From positions 39,783,468-39,847,467 of the forward strand of contig NC_084838.1 of NCBI RefSeq assembly GCF_033115175.1: 64,000 bases of DNA. Reading direction: 5' to 3'. Numbering within the stretch: the first letter of the stretch is position 1; each line of letters begins with the position of its first letter. This document shows positions 1 through 16,931 of the stretch, piece by piece. Below the pieces are notes generated by a model. It was not told the origin of the DNA. It did not search any database and saw only the letters and a program-made list of their open reading frames with translations. This stretch comes from Lepus europaeus. Lineage: Eukaryota > Chordata > Mammalia > Lagomorpha > Leporidae. A program made the translations under genes and the position numbers.

Positions 1-200
1 GGGCAGCCCTCAGACTCAGTCATGTGGTTCCCAACTACCCCAATCCCCACTCCAGACTCTGACCCAGCCTCAGCCCAGACTCCTGGGGCTGGGCAGAGGG
101 GAACAAGCATTTGCTGAAACTTGAAAACAAAACAAAACAAAAACAGGAAAAAGTTGTACCTGGTACTTTTTTAAGAAAAACATTTAAGAGAAAGAATAAA
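1..200 (+). other. Possible 3' UTR end of the upstream gene (ATOSB/FAM214B by synteny)
   Basis: No coding exon is visible. A canonical AATAAA lies at 195-200 after an A-rich stretch. In human 9p13.3 the gene upstream of STOML2 on the same strand is ATOSB (FAM214B), ending about 1 kb before STOML2. Here the signal is about 1.75 kb before the STOML2 start codon, of which roughly 0.75 kb is SINE, so the distance fits. The assignment rests on synteny and one hexamer only. Confidence 0.35.
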
Positions 201-392
201 TTCTTGTTTGGAAACTTGAACTAATCTTTCCCTTTTCTTTCGGGATGAGGGGGCTTCACATGAGGTGGGACCCTGCATTTTCTCCCGGAGAGCAGGCAGT
301 AAGCTTGAGCCCATGCTGATTCTCGGAGCTTGGTCTTCCTCTTCTCAAATGATGAGTGGGAAGGAGGTGTTGGGGGAAAAGTTGAACTCCCC

Positions 393-536
393 GGGGCTGG
401 CATCGTGGCGTAGTGGGCTGAACTACCAGTTCCATCCTGACCCAGCCCCTGTGGTTGCAGCCATTTAGGGAAGGAACCAGTGGATGGAAGAACTCTCTGT
501 CCCTGCCTTTCAAATAAATAAAATAAATAAATCTTA
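393..536 (+). repeat. C-repeat SINE, sense, internally deleted
   Basis: The copy has the GGGGCTGGCATCGTGGCGTAG head, then jumps to the 'CAGCCATTTAGGGAAGGAACCAG' region, and ends in AAATAAATAAATCTTA. It lacks about half of the usual ~320 bp body. This SINE class is tRNA-derived, spread by LINE-1 machinery, and specific to lagomorphs. Confidence 0.85.
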
Positions 537-849
537 CTTGAAAGGCAGAGTTACACAGAGAGAGGAGAGGCAGAGAGAGAGGTCTTCCATCCGCTGGTTC
601 ACTCCCCAGTTGACTACAACGGCCAGAGCTGTGCTGATCTGGAGCTGTGCTGATCTGAAGCCAGGAATTTCCTCCGGGTCTCCCACGTGGGTGCAGGGGC
701 CTAAAGACTTGGGCCACCTTCTACTGCTTTCCCAGGCCACAGCGGAGAGCTGGATCGTATGTGGGGCAGCCAGAACTCGAACCAGTGCCCATATGGGATG
801 CCAGCGCTGCAAAGCGGTGGCTTTACCCACTATGCCACAGCACCGACCC
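537..849 (-). repeat. C-repeat SINE, antisense, near full length
   Basis: It runs from the inverted A-tail side (CTTGAAAGGCAGAGTTACAC) to the inverted head (CTATGCCACAGCACCGACCC). The CATATGGGATGCCAGC core is present near 790. Confidence 0.9.
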
Positions 850-1149
850 ATTTTACTTATTTGAAAGACAGTGTTAGAGACAGAGAGAGACGGAAAGGTC
901 TTCCATCCGCTAGTTCACTCCCCTAGATGGCTGCAACTGCTGGAGCTGGGCCGATCAGAAACCAGGAGCTTCTTCCTGGTCTCCCACGCAGGTGCAGGGG
1001 CCCAAGCACTTGGGCCATCTTCCACTGCTTTCCCAGGCCATAGCAGAGAGCTGGATTGGAAGTGGAGCAACTGGGACTCGAACTGTCGCCCATATGGGAT
1101 GCTGCTGCAGGCCGTGGCTTTAACCTGCTGCGCCACAGTACAGGCCCCT
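850..1149 (-). repeat. C-repeat SINE, antisense, near full length
   Basis: It abuts the previous copy head-to-tail in the same orientation and ends with the inverted head GCGCCACAGTACAGGCCCC. An A-rich stretch follows at 1150-1177. Bases 1178-1470 hold nothing I can identify. Confidence 0.88.
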
Positions 1150-1470
1150 AAATAAATAAATCTTTAAAAAAAAAATTTAAGTCTCTGAATGTGGATCTGG
1201 ATCCTTATACTGGTTCTGTTGATGATTTTAACGCCTCGGAATTTCTGTAAAATGAGGGTGACTGAGCAGACCTATGAAAGGATAAAGCCAGAGCATCGGG
1301 GGGTGTGTGCAAGGTGACATGCCCCAGACAAGGTTGGAGGTCCAGGCTTGCCAGGGTATGCAAGGGGACCAGGCCCGCCAGACCCCGACTGGGAAGAGAC
1401 AGGAGAACCGTGGCGCCTTGGGAAAGAGAGTGCAAAATCTCAGCTCAATCACCAGGCAAAGTGAGGCCCA

Positions 1471-1591
1471 GTTACCACGGCAACGGGAACGGGGTCAGTC
1501 CCCAGCGGGAAGGCTGGGCGCAGCACAGCGGGGCTACCAGAGAATCTCCATGGCAACGAGTCAGCGCCGACCCAGCGGTCGCTATGGTGAC
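1471..1591. promoter_or_regulatory. Cluster of three RFX X-box-like motifs
   Basis: GTTACCACGGCAAC at 1471-1484 is a perfect match to the X-box pattern GTNRCC-N2-RGYAAC. ATCTCCATGGCAAC at 1544-1557 has a strong right half-site. GTCGCTATGGTGAC at 1578-1591 is a weaker palindrome. RFX-family factors bind such sites, often in ciliary gene promoters. The cluster lies 360-480 bp upstream of the STOML2 ATG. Binding is inferred from motif alone. Confidence 0.55.
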
Positions 1592-1599
1592 AGATGGGG

Positions 1600-1950
1600 G
1601 CGACTACACGCTCTAGTGGGTAAACTGAGTCTCGAGGCTCGGTAAAGAATGCAGGAAAGAGTGTTCGTTTTGTTCACCACTCAGGGGATCTCGACCTCGA
1701 ACGGCGAGAACCAGAACGCAGCAGCAGCCTCGGGGCCTCTGTGGAAGGTCCGCGTCTCCCCGCAAACAACTTGGGGCACGCGCCGCCAAGCCACGCTGAT
1801 TGGGCGAGTGTGGCCTGGGGGAAGGGACATCCGGAAGGAAGTACATCCGGGGGCGTGGCCCTGCGGCCGGAAAGGCTCGGGTCTGGGCTGCAGGAGCGGC
1901 CGCTCTGCTCCTCGTCTCGTTGGTTCCGGAGGTCGCTGCTGCGGTGGGAC
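1600..1950 (+). promoter_or_regulatory. STOML2: CpG-rich STOML2 promoter and 5' UTR
   Basis: GC- and CpG-rich sequence runs up to the STOML2 start codon. It contains an inverted CCAAT box (GATTGGG near 1797), ETS-like CCGGAAG/CCGGAAA elements near 1830 and 1867, and a GC-box-like GGGGCGTGG near 1850. There is no clear TATA box, as expected for a housekeeping promoter. The exact transcription start cannot be fixed from sequence. Confidence 0.6.
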
Positions 1951-4920
1951 ATGCTGGCGCGCGCGGCGCGGGGCACTGGAGCCCTTTTGCTAAGGGTGAG
2001 AGCGAGGCAACCTTTTCTGGAGAGTCGAGACAGCGGTCAGAGAGTCGCGCTGGGCCCTCGGCTGGGCAGGAGCGGGATTCCAACTTTGGTAGTGGACGGG
2101 GGTCAGAGGTTGTGGTCCTCACGTGAGTCCCTCCCCCGGTCTCCGTGAGCGTCGGGGTGTAGGGAGATGCGTTAGGGACGAGTCGGGTGCCCGGCCCGCT
2201 GGGGTCTCTGCTGACTCTTGTCTGCCCTCCAGGGCTCTGTGCAGGCGTCCGTCCGCGCTCCGCACCGCGCCTCCTCCGGATTGCCCCGAAACACCGTGGT
2301 ACTGTTTGTGCCTCAGCAGGAGGCCTGGGTGGTGGAGCGAATGGGCCGATTCCACCGGATCCTGGAGCCTGTGAGAACCTACTCTGGCCAGCCAGCCAGA
2401 AGCCCCTTCCCCCCTCACATGTGGGGGTGGGACCTCCTTGGGGGCCTGCCTACTCATGTGGTCTGACTCTTGGGGCCGTGCCTGGCAGGGCCCAGGCTGC
2501 TGACCATCATCCCTTGCTCAGTCCCACCTGTCTGCCTACAGGTGGCTCTCTGCTGACTCCTGTTTCCTTGGCCCTCCCCTCCACTGAGACCTAACCTTAC
2601 CTGTCTGTCCTCTCGGGTTTTGCAACCTGGGATGCTCTGACCTCCTGAGGATATCTCTCGACAAGGGCTACTGCTTCTCTGAGCATGCTCCAGGCCTAGC
2701 TTAGCTCTCAACCCCACAGCCCCTGCCCTCCTGAGGACCCGTGACTCCTCTTCCCAGGGCCTGAACATCCTCATCCCTGTGTTAGACCGGATCCGATACG
2801 TGCAGAGCCTCAAGGAAATTGTCATCAACGTGCCCGAGCAGTCGGCTGTGACTCTTGGTGAGGGGCAGGTGACGTGGGTGCTCTGAGACCCTTAGGGATG
2901 TGGCTGCTGTACATCCAGAACTTAGGAGAAAGAGCTGGTTGGAACCTGGGGGCCTGACCTTCCTCTTTTCTCCCCTGCTCTTGCAGACAATGTAACTCTT
3001 CAAATTGACGGGGTCCTGTACCTGCGCATCATGGACCCTTACAAGGTATCAGCCTCCTGCTTCTTAGTTACCTTTCTCAATAAAATCCTGCACCCAAGCT
3101 TCTTACACTGTCCACGCCCCTTCCAGGCAAGCTATGGTGTGGAGGATCCCGAGTATGCTGTCACCCAGCTAGCTCAGACAACCATGAGATCAGAGCTTGG
3201 CAAACTCTCCCTGGACAAAGTCTTCCGGGTAAGTGACATGCAGACAGAGTTAGGATTTGGAGGCCTGAACCTGGCACTGTCAGTCTTTTCTGGGGATCAA
3301 GATCAGCCCCAGGGGATCTTGATCAGCTCAGTCTGCCGATAAATGGATTGAGGCTGTAGAGCTGACACCTTTTCTTCCTCCAGGAGCGGGAGTCTCTGAA
3401 TGCCAACATTGTGGATGCCATCAACCAGGCTGCGGACTGCTGGGGCATCCGCTGCCTCCGTTATGAGATCAAGGACATCCATGTGCCTCCCCGGGTGAAA
3501 GAGTCCATGCAGATGCAGGTGGGGGGCAGAGAAGGGTGAGGAAGGGGACCTCAGGGTGCCGTAGTCCCGGGGGGACCTGGGCTCCCTTCCCTGTTGTGAT
3601 GGGTAGAATTGCAAGTGTGGGTAAGAGTTTCCCCTGGCTTCTCGTTAGTGGATGTTGCTGGGGGCTTGCAGGTCGAGGCAGAGCGGCGAAAACGGGCCAC
3701 AGTTCTAGAGTCGGAAGGGACCCGAGAGTCGGCCATCAACGTGGCAGAAGGGAAGAAACAGGCCCAGATCTTGGCCTCTGAAGCAGAAAAGGCTGAGCAG
3801 ATCAATCAGGCAGCAGGTTAGACGAAGGCAGAGGCCGAGGGAGGAGCAGGGCGTGAGCTCTGAAGGGCGGTACCGGCACTCTGGGCGTTTTAGGGTCTTC
3901 GCGGGTCAGCCTCTGTCTCCTCTCTTCTAGGAGAAGCCAGTGCAGTTCTGGCCAAGGCCAAGGCCAAGGCTGAAGCTATTCGTATCCTGGCTGCAGCTCT
4001 GACACAACATGTGAGAGGCCCCCGGGTGGCAGTGGGGGCCCAGAGTTGACCATGAAAGGGTTCTCCTCTACCGTTGGGGGACATTCTTTCCTTTATGGGT
4101 TCCATTAAGGCAGGTGACATGATGTCTTGTGTTGTGACCTGCATACCCTCTGTTTAGGCAATTGATCCCTCTTCTCCATCATCCCCGTCTCCAGATCTGC
4201 AATCTTTGTTTTTATCTCCCATGTGGCCACAGAACGGAGATGCAGCAGCTTCGCTAACTGTGGCCGAGCAGTATGTCAACGCGTTCTCCAAACTGGCCAA
4301 GGACTCCAATACCATCCTGCTGCCTTCCAATCCCGGGGACGTCACCAGCATGGTGGCGCAGGTTAGCACTCTCTGAGGACCCAGCATGGAGCACTAGTGC
4401 CAGGGACTGAGACCTCCCACTACCACCAGCGCTCACACCCCATTGGTCTGCAGAGTGCCCTGGCCCAGCCCTTCCTTTGTTCCCTGTAGAGAACACCACC
4501 TCCATTCAGCCCTGCAGATAGAGAGCTCTTGAGAGGTGGTTTTTTTTGTTTTTTGTTTTTTTTTTGTAGATACCTGTGCCAGGGTCCCCAGGTCATCATA
4601 CTCTGATGGCTTATGGATTCCTGGGGTCAACTCCAAAGCTTATGTCTAAGGCTTAAGAGAAGGAAAAAGACAAACCCAGCCCAGTAGTCCTAGTCACACC
4701 TTTTTCTTTCAGCCATTAGTAGGTTGGGCTGTGCCCTCTGCAGCGTGATTTCACGGCTCTCTCTCTCTGTCCCTCTCCTCAGGCCATGGGTGTGTACGGG
4801 GCCCTCACCAAAGCCCCGGGTTCCGGGGCCCAGGACTCAGTCTCCCGTGGCAGCGGCCGAGATGTCCAAGGCACAGATGCAAGTCTTGATGTGGAACTTG
4901 ATCGGGTCAAGCTGAGTTAG
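1951..4920 (+). CDS. STOML2: STOML2 (SLP-2), stomatin-like mitochondrial scaffold protein, 10 exons
   Basis: Coding exons: 1951-1995, 2233-2370, 2758-2857, 2987-3045, 3127-3228, 3384-3518, 3672-3816, 3931-4010, 4233-4361, 4783-4920. All introns are GT-AG. They sum to 1071 bp, giving 356 aa, the length known for the human protein. The start MLARAARGTGALLL is basic and hydrophobic, as for a mitochondrial presequence. The SPFH/prohibitin-type domain begins near residue 30 (LPRNTVVLFVPQQEAWVVER). An Ala/Glu/Lys-rich coiled-coil region (residues about 200-280) follows. SLP-2 binds cardiolipin and prohibitins at the inner membrane and organises protease and respiratory complexes (family knowledge). 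The last exon is the most divergent from the human sequence I remember (KAPGSGAQDSVSRGSGRDVQ). No damage is seen. Confidence 0.97.
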
Positions 4921-5036
4921 TGGAGCTGGGCGTGGCCAGGGAGTCCCGGGGCAGGGGAGCAGCCCTTCCAGATTCTGTCTGCGGCCTCTCTGCCACGAGT
5001 TTGCTTTTTATTTTTTTATTTGAACTTTAATCATGT

Positions 5037-5042
5037 AATAAA
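5037..5042 (+). other. STOML2: STOML2 polyadenylation signal
   Basis: AATAAA lies 117 bp after the stop codon and is the only canonical hexamer in the short 3' UTR. Bases 5043-5400 show nothing recognisable. Confidence 0.8.
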
Positions 5043-5399
5043 CTCACCAGTAGCAAACCAGAAACTGTCCTCTTTGATTGGGGGATTACGTTGGGCAAGT
5101 CACTGGCGTTTTCTTTGGATGTCTACACTCACTCTCCAATCCTGTGAGGTGTTGGGAGCTGATGCTTCTAGGAGCATGAACTTTATTTAAAGTGAAAGCA
5201 CCCTTTTTGTCTTCAAGAGGAACTGTGTGATAATGGCAGAACGATCAATCCACATGACCTTGGAGCTGCCCACTGCGGGTGTAGTCCCCTTCCTGCCCAG
5301 TGTGGGGCGGTGTGTGAGGCAGGTGTTGGGATATTTCTCACGGAAGCGGGCTGTCCTGGCAGGGGAGAGCTGCTGAATGCATACGGGGTCTTCAGGGGC

Positions 5400-5748
5400 T
5401 GAGGGCATTCCCTGGGCATCTGTTCAAAAACATCTGGCGTCTGCCACGTGCCAGCCTCCGTGCCAGACGCTGGAGTTAGCAAAGCGGCAGGTCCAGCCAT
5501 CCTTGCTTCTGCAGTCAGGTAAGGGAGTGGCGGTAGCAAGTGACCAATGGTGTGCTAGAAGGGCTGTGACGTGGAGGCAGGGCTGCAGGAAGCCTCACGG
5601 ATAGACTGGAAGGTAGGACATGAAGGAGGTGAAGGAAAGACCCTTTTGGGCAGCTGGGAGTGAAGCTGATACTGTAAATGCAAAGGTCCTGGGGTAGAGC
5701 ATGTGGGAATTTTAAGTGGAAGAGCAGTGGAGCCACTATGGATATGAT
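5400..5748. repeat. Probable ancient mammalian repeat (L2-type)
   Basis: The string CTGCCACGTGCCAGCCTCCG and, later, AAATGCAAAGGTCCTGGGGT resemble degraded pieces of a dispersed ancient mammalian repeat I associate with L2-type LINEs. Divergence is high, so family and orientation are uncertain. Confidence 0.35.
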
Positions 5749-5762
5749 AAAGAAGCAAAGTG

Positions 5763-6060
5763 CTGGGACCAGCACTGTGCAGTGCCAGCATCCCATATGG
5801 ACGCCGGTTCTAGTCCCAGCTGCTCCTCTTCCCATCCAGCTCTCTGCTATGGTCTGGGAAGGCAGTAGAAGATGGCCAAAGTCCTTGGGCCTCTCCACCA
5901 GTGTGGGAGACCCGGAAGAAGCTCCTGGCTCCTGGCTTTGGATCAGCGCAGCGCTGGCCGTTGCAGTCATCTGGGGAGTGAACCAGTGGACAGAAGACTT
6001 TTCTCTTTGTTTCTCCATCCCACTGTCTGTAACTCTACCTCTCAAATAAATAAATAAATA
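5763..6060 (+). repeat. C-repeat SINE, sense, with 14-bp target-site duplication
   Basis: It has a full head (GGACCAGCACTGTGCAGTGC), core, and (AAAT)n tail. The sequence AAAGAAGCAAAGTG flanks it at 5749-5762 and 6061-6074. The perfect duplication suggests a fairly recent insertion. Confidence 0.93.
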
Positions 6061-6179
6061 AAAGAAGCAAAGTGGCAGCTAGATGATGAATTATAGGGGA
6101 AAGGGGGATAGTGTGTAAGAGTTGTAGGTCCATTGCAAAAATTTAGGCTTTTATTTTAAAGGTTTTAAGACATTGCCAG

Positions 6180-6516
6180 GGGCTGGCGCTGTGGCATAGT
6201 GGGTAAAGTGGCCACCTGCAGTCCTGGCATCCCATATGGGCGCCAGTTCGAGACCTGGCTATTCCACTTCTGATCCAGCTCTCTGCTGTGGCCTGAGAAA
6301 GCAGTAGAAGATGGCCCAAGTCCTTGGGCCCCTGCACCCACGTGGGAGACCCAGAAGAAGCTCCTGGCCCCTGGGTTTGGATGAGCACAGCTCTGACCAT
6401 TGCGGCCAACTGGGGAGTGAACCAGCAGATGGAAGACCTCTCTCTTTCTGTCTCTCCTCTTTCTGTGTAACTCTGACTTTCAGATAAATGAATAAATCTT
6501 AACAAAAAAAAAAAAA
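6180..6516 (+). repeat. C-repeat SINE, sense, with 8-bp target-site duplication
   Basis: This full-length copy ends in AATAAATCTTAAC and a 14-A tail. ATTGCCAG is duplicated at 6172-6179 and 6517-6524. Confidence 0.93.
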
Positions 6517-6534
6517 ATTGCCAGCTTAAGTCTT

Positions 6535-6820
6535 GTACTTATGTTTTAAATGACCGGCAGGGAGATAAAGATCTCTTATCCACTGATTTCACTCTCCAAA
6601 TGCATGCAACGGTGGGGGCTGGACCAGACCAAAGCTAGAAGCCCAAAGCTCAATCTGGGTCTTGTGTGTGGGTGACAAGGACCTAAGTACCTGAGCCATC
6701 GCCTTCTGCCTCCCAGGGTGTGCATTAGTGGGAAGCTGACATGGGAAGTGGAGCTGTGTGACTCGAACCCAAGCGTCCAAAGTGTCATCTTAACTGCTGT
6801 GTCAGACACCCACCCCCAGG
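6535..6820 (-). repeat. Older, diverged C-repeat SINE, antisense
   Basis: SINE landmarks are recognisable but diverged: CACTCTCCAAATGCATGCAA, ACCTAAGTACCTGAGCCATC, and an inverted head TTAACTGCTGTGTCAGACACC. It represents an older subfamily than its neighbours. Confidence 0.7.
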
Positions 6821-6825
6821 CTTCT

Positions 6826-7385
6826 AACATGCACGCTCCACACAATTCCCCCATTTAAAAACACAAATTCAGTGCTTTCTAGTATATTCAGAGCTGAACA
6901 ACCACCAGCTTTGGAATGTGTCACGCACCTTTTCCTCACCCGTACCTGCCCCCTCCTCAATAGTACTGAGAAGCCGTTTTGCTTATTCGTCAGTGATGGG
7001 CATCTGGGATTGCACCTTTGGCTGGGATGGACAGTAGTACTATGAGCATCCATGTATAGTTTTGTTTGGACACAGGAGTTCACCTCTGCGTGATTCTGCT
7101 AGTTCACCACTGTGTAGCCTGGTGACGAACTGTTCCTCTGTTTCCCGAAGCTGCTGCCCTCTTTTTATGACCCCCCAGCCACAAATGAAGGTTTCTAACA
7201 CCCCCTTGCCAGTATTTGTTTGTCTTTAATGATAGCCATCCTGGTGGACTTAAGTGGTATTTTCAGCACTTTCCTGATGGCTAGTGCCATTGAGCATCGC
7301 TCTGTGGGTCCCCTGGCCATTTGGATATCTTCAAGGAAATGTTTAGTCACATCCTTTGCCTATTTTAAAACTGGGTTATTTGGAG

Positions 7386-7429
<44 letters not shown>

Positions 7430-7460
7430 GAGTTATAAAACTCCTTTAGTTGATTTGAGA
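6826..7460 (+). repeat. Ancient LINE-1 3' region fragment
   Basis: Segments match the well-known 3' part of old mammalian LINE-1s: AATGATAGCCATCCTGGTGG, TTGAGCATCGCTCTGTGGG, GGCCATTTGGATATCTTCAA, and CCTTTGCCTATTTTAAAACTGGGTTATTTGG. It is interrupted by an (ATT)n run at 7390-7430. I take this strand as sense from memory of the family. Confidence 0.75.
7390..7430. repeat. (ATT)n microsatellite
   Basis: About 13 uninterrupted ATT units sit inside the old LINE-1 fragment. The run is probably length-variable. Confidence 0.95.
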
Positions 7461-7679
7461 GGAGTGATGAAACCTTATCAATAGGAGTTAGCCAAGCAAA
7501 GAGAGAAAAGTCTTATTTTCATTTTACTAAGCAATGCCAAATAATGATATTGAGAGCCAAGTTTGACTCCAGACTCTGTGCTTTTGGACTTAACCACGAA
7601 AGGACAGTGGCTCCCCGAACTCTTCCCTGAACTTAGTGCCTTGCCCGCTAATTCTCCTAAATTATGAAATCTCCCAACA

Positions 7680-8229
7680 AACTTGCCAAGCCCTACGAGC
7701 CTCGCCGAATTTCCACCGAGGTGCCGGCAGATGGCGCTGGGGCTCCCGGTGGGCCGCTCTGTCTGCCGCGCGCAGCTCGGTGGTGCCAGGCCCTGGGCGC
7801 CGCTGTCGCACTTCCGGGCGCCGGTCCAGGTCAGCCAGGGGCTGCTCAGAACTTCTAACGCTCCCCTGTCCCGAAGTAGGGGTGCAACGCCCCTCGGCCC
7901 TGCTCGCAGCCACAGGTACCTAGCACCGGGGCCAGAGCGTCCAGGCGGAGGCCAGGAAGCCGCCGGAGGAGGCAGAGCCGCCTGCCACCCGGCTCCCAGT
8001 GATGCCTGACCGGCTCTCCACCTGCGCCCCTGCCCCGTGGCGCAAGGGAGGTCTGGCCTCTGGTCTCCTGGCCGCTGGGAAGCGGAGCATGACTCCTCTC
8101 CTTCGTCCCTTTGGTCCCCGCCAGGCGGCGCGGTCGGCCGGACCTGGATTCTTGGCCGCCGCAGGGGTGTTGAGAGTAGCGAGGACAGAGACGCTGAGAA
8201 AGCCTGCGGAGAGCGGTCTGTCGCTTGGA
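7680..8229 (+). promoter_or_regulatory. PIGO: CpG island, presumed PIGO promoter
   Basis: A GC-rich, CpG-containing block (for example GCCGCGCGCAGCTCGG near 7766 and CGGCGCGGTCGGCCGG near 8125) precedes PIGO. Long antisense open frames cross it but have the composition of GC-rich DNA rather than of a protein. Promoter identity is inferred from position. Confidence 0.55.
8150..8229 (+). other. PIGO: Candidate PIGO non-coding first exon (5' UTR)
   Basis: A strong donor, GGA|GTAAGT, lies at 8229/8230 at the 3' edge of the CpG island. The coding exon opens after an acceptor at 8550-8551, one base before the ATG. Human PIGO has an untranslated first exon, so a similar exon ending at 8229 is plausible. 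The 5' end is not visible. Confidence 0.35.
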
Positions 8230-8528
8230 GTAAGTTCTCCTCGCGGACCGTGTGCTTTCGGCAGCAGGCTCTCCTGATGCATACGTGCACATTCCTGTGT
8301 CCCTGACGGAGTCGATCTGGGCTGGGCCCTGGAGACGGCGTCTTTAACAGCAGCTCCAGATTGAGGCCCATGCTCCGGGGACCTCATGGAACTGATGGAG
8401 AGGAAGGATGCGATGGCTTGGCATTGGGACTGTTTATCTCCAGTAAGGCTTTCGAACAGAAACGGTTTTAGCTGGGCGTTATGTTGGGCGACCAGAGTAT
8501 CTCCTGAGGGTTTGCCCTGCCGTGATGA

Positions 8529-14611
<6,083 letters not shown>

Positions 14612-14840
14612 CTCAGGCTGTTGTGGATGCTGGCACAGGAGAGCTGGAGAACAAGTTAGCCTGGACAGGTGCCAGATGACCTGCAGGAGAGGCTCAGCCA
14701 CACTGCCTCTTACCACTGTGTAGCCAGGGGCTGCTGGCTGCTGGGACTTCATTACGTTATAATTCAGAACGACAATGGGTCGTGATCCCATAACTCCGGG
14801 TTTGGATGCATCTGAGGGACTAGGAAGGTGATCTCCCAAG

Positions 14841-14846
14841 AATAAA
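14841..14846 (+). other. PIGO: PIGO polyadenylation signal
   Basis: AATAAA lies 230 bp after the PIGO stop. No closer canonical hexamer is seen. Bases 14850-15474 contain no gene or repeat I recognise apart from a poly-A run near 15110. Confidence 0.75.
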
Positions 14847-15474
14847 ATCATAATGTAAATATGTGCGTCTGAGATGTAGAGGAGACCTCCATGTCCTATA
14901 AGGGCTAGGGGGAGGGGCAGTCTTCCTTCCCAGCAGGTGTAGATGGCATTAGTCATCTTAGGCAGGCCTGGTTACACCTGAGAACCTTTGGCAAGCTTTT
15001 GGAGTTGTCTGAATTCCCTGCCCCCACTTCTTCCCAAATCACACCTATTATCTCACCTGCCATTTTCCTTCGCCATATGACACATTTTATTAAGTTTTTT
15101 TGATAACAGAAAAAAAAAAAAATGAAAAGAAGCCCAGGAATCATGAAACACAAGCGCTACTGTCTGAAGCCCCAAACAGTGCTGAGTCCCCCGCTCTGTG
15201 TGTCTTCTCACGATGGAACTTCCTTTGCCTTTTACTTGTGTGGGAGCCTCGCTGGTTCCCAACCTGTGCTGCCTTTATCAGACCTACTTGCCCTTCTTAT
15301 AGAGCATTCTATAAGATGTCCCACTGGTTATTCCTGATTGGAACCAAACCCAACGACCCTAATGCTCTTCTCCTGTGTGTCTCCCATGCCGTCCATCCAC
15401 CCCACCACTCCCGTGTCATGGTTAAAGTGCCGGCATGAGCTCCTCCAGAGATGTTTATCAAATGAGTTGGGAAG

Positions 15475-15792
15475 TCGTAGGCATTTGGTGCAGCAGTTAA
15501 GTCACTGTTTGGGACGCGGATTCCATATCAGAGTGGCTGGGTTTGTGTCCCAGCTCCACTTTCGGTTCCTGTTTCCTATCAATGTGCTCCCTAAGAGGAA
15601 GCAGAAAATGGCTTAAGTACTTGGGCCTGCCACCCACATGGGAGACCTGGAGGGAGTTCCTGGCTCCTGGCTTCAGTCTTGCCTACCTCTGGCTGTTGTA
15701 GGCATTTGAGGAATAAACCAGTGGATGGAAGATTTCTGTTTCCCTCTTTATCACTCTTCTCTTTAAATAAATAAATCTTTAAAAAAAAAAAG
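15475..15792 (+). repeat. C-repeat SINE, sense, older subfamily
   Basis: The head is diverged (GGCATTTGGTGCAGCAGTTAAG). The body landmarks CACATGGGAGACCTGG and GATGGAAGATTTCTG are clear. It ends AAATAAATAAATCTTTA plus an A-run. Confidence 0.85.
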
Positions 15793-15897
15793 AATAGAGA
15801 AACTCTAGAGAGGAGGAATAGTACTGGAGTTTGAAGTTTAAGCCTGCCCAGTTCAGGAAGAAATGGGACCATGAAGGAACATGTTAGAACAGTGGGA

Positions 15898-16216
15898 TAG
15901 GTGCCGGCGTGTGGCGTAGCAGGTAGAGCTACTGCCTGTGATGCCGGCATCCATGTGGGCGCCAGTTTGTGTTCCAGCTGCTCCTCTTTTGATCCAGCTC
16001 CTGCTAATGGCCTGGGAAAGCAGCAGGAGATGGCTCAAGTGTTTGGGCCCCTACACCCCATGGGAAACCCAGAAGAAGCTTCTGGGTCCTGGCGTCAGAT
16101 TGCTCAGCTCTGGCCATTGTAGCCATTTAGGGAGTGAACCAGACGATGGAAGATTGATTCTCTCTCTCTCTCTCTCTCTCTCTAACTCTGCCTCTCAAGT
16201 AAATAACATCCTTTTT
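15898..16216 (+). repeat. C-repeat SINE, sense
   Basis: The head is TAGGTGCCGGCGTGTGGCG. A pure (CT)n run of about 22 bases sits at 16160-16182 before the tail AAGTAAATAACATCC. Confidence 0.88.
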
Positions 16217-16505
16217 AAAAATTATATATTTGAAACACAGAGAAGGAGAGACAGAGATCTTCCATCCCCTGGTTCACTTCCCAAATGACTACAAAGGTTG
16301 GAACTAGGTCAGGCCGAAACTAGGAGCTTCCTCTCCCACACAGCTGTCAGGGGCCTAAGAACTCGGGCCATCTTCTGCTGCTTTCTCGAGTGTATCGGCA
16401 GGGATGTTGGATCAGAAGTGGAGTAGCCAGGACTCGATCTGGAGCTCCTATGGGATGCTAGCATCACAGGCAGCAACCTAACCTGCTGTGCCACAACACT
16501 AGCTA
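16217..16505 (-). repeat. C-repeat SINE, antisense
   Basis: It abuts the preceding sense copy tail to tail. It starts with ATATATTTGAAACACAGAGA and ends with the inverted head CTGCTGTGCCACAACACTAGC. Confidence 0.85.
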
Positions 16506-16540
16506 GAATATTTGACCAACCCAAAAAGAAACTATCTTTT

Positions 16541-16860
16541 TAGGGCCAGCTCTGTGGTGTACCAGGTAAAGCTGCTGTCTGCAATGCCAGTATCCCATTT
16601 GGGCACTGGTTTGTGTCCTGGCTGCTTCATTTCCAATCCAGCTCCCTGCTCCTGCTAATGGCCTGGGAAAAGCATGAAAGATGGCCTAAGTGCCTTGGCC
16701 CATGCTATCCATGTGGGAGACCTGAAAAAAGTTCCTGGCTCCTGGCTCCTGGCTTTGGCCAGGGCTGGTGCAGTCATCTGGGGAGTGAGCTAGAGGATGG
16801 AAGATCTCCCTCTCTAACTCTTTCAAATAAGTAAATACATCTTTGTTTTTTAAAAAACAA
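16541..16860 (+). repeat. C-repeat SINE, sense
   Basis: The head is AGGGCCAGCTCTGTGGTGTA. A triple CTCCTGG run near 16738 shows slippage. The tail is CAAATAAGTAAATACATC plus A-rich sequence. Confidence 0.87.
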
Positions 16861-16931
16861 AAAGGAGGAATAAAATGAGCCATCATCTCTATCAATTCTG
16901 TAACACTTTTATCACACTAGAAAGAAACCCT

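Noticed and set aside
7478-8371. A 297-codon open frame on the minus strand across the PIGO CpG island
   Set aside because: Its composition is that of GC-rich DNA read out of frame (Arg, Pro, Gly, Ser rich), it has no recognised domain, and it overlaps the promoter.
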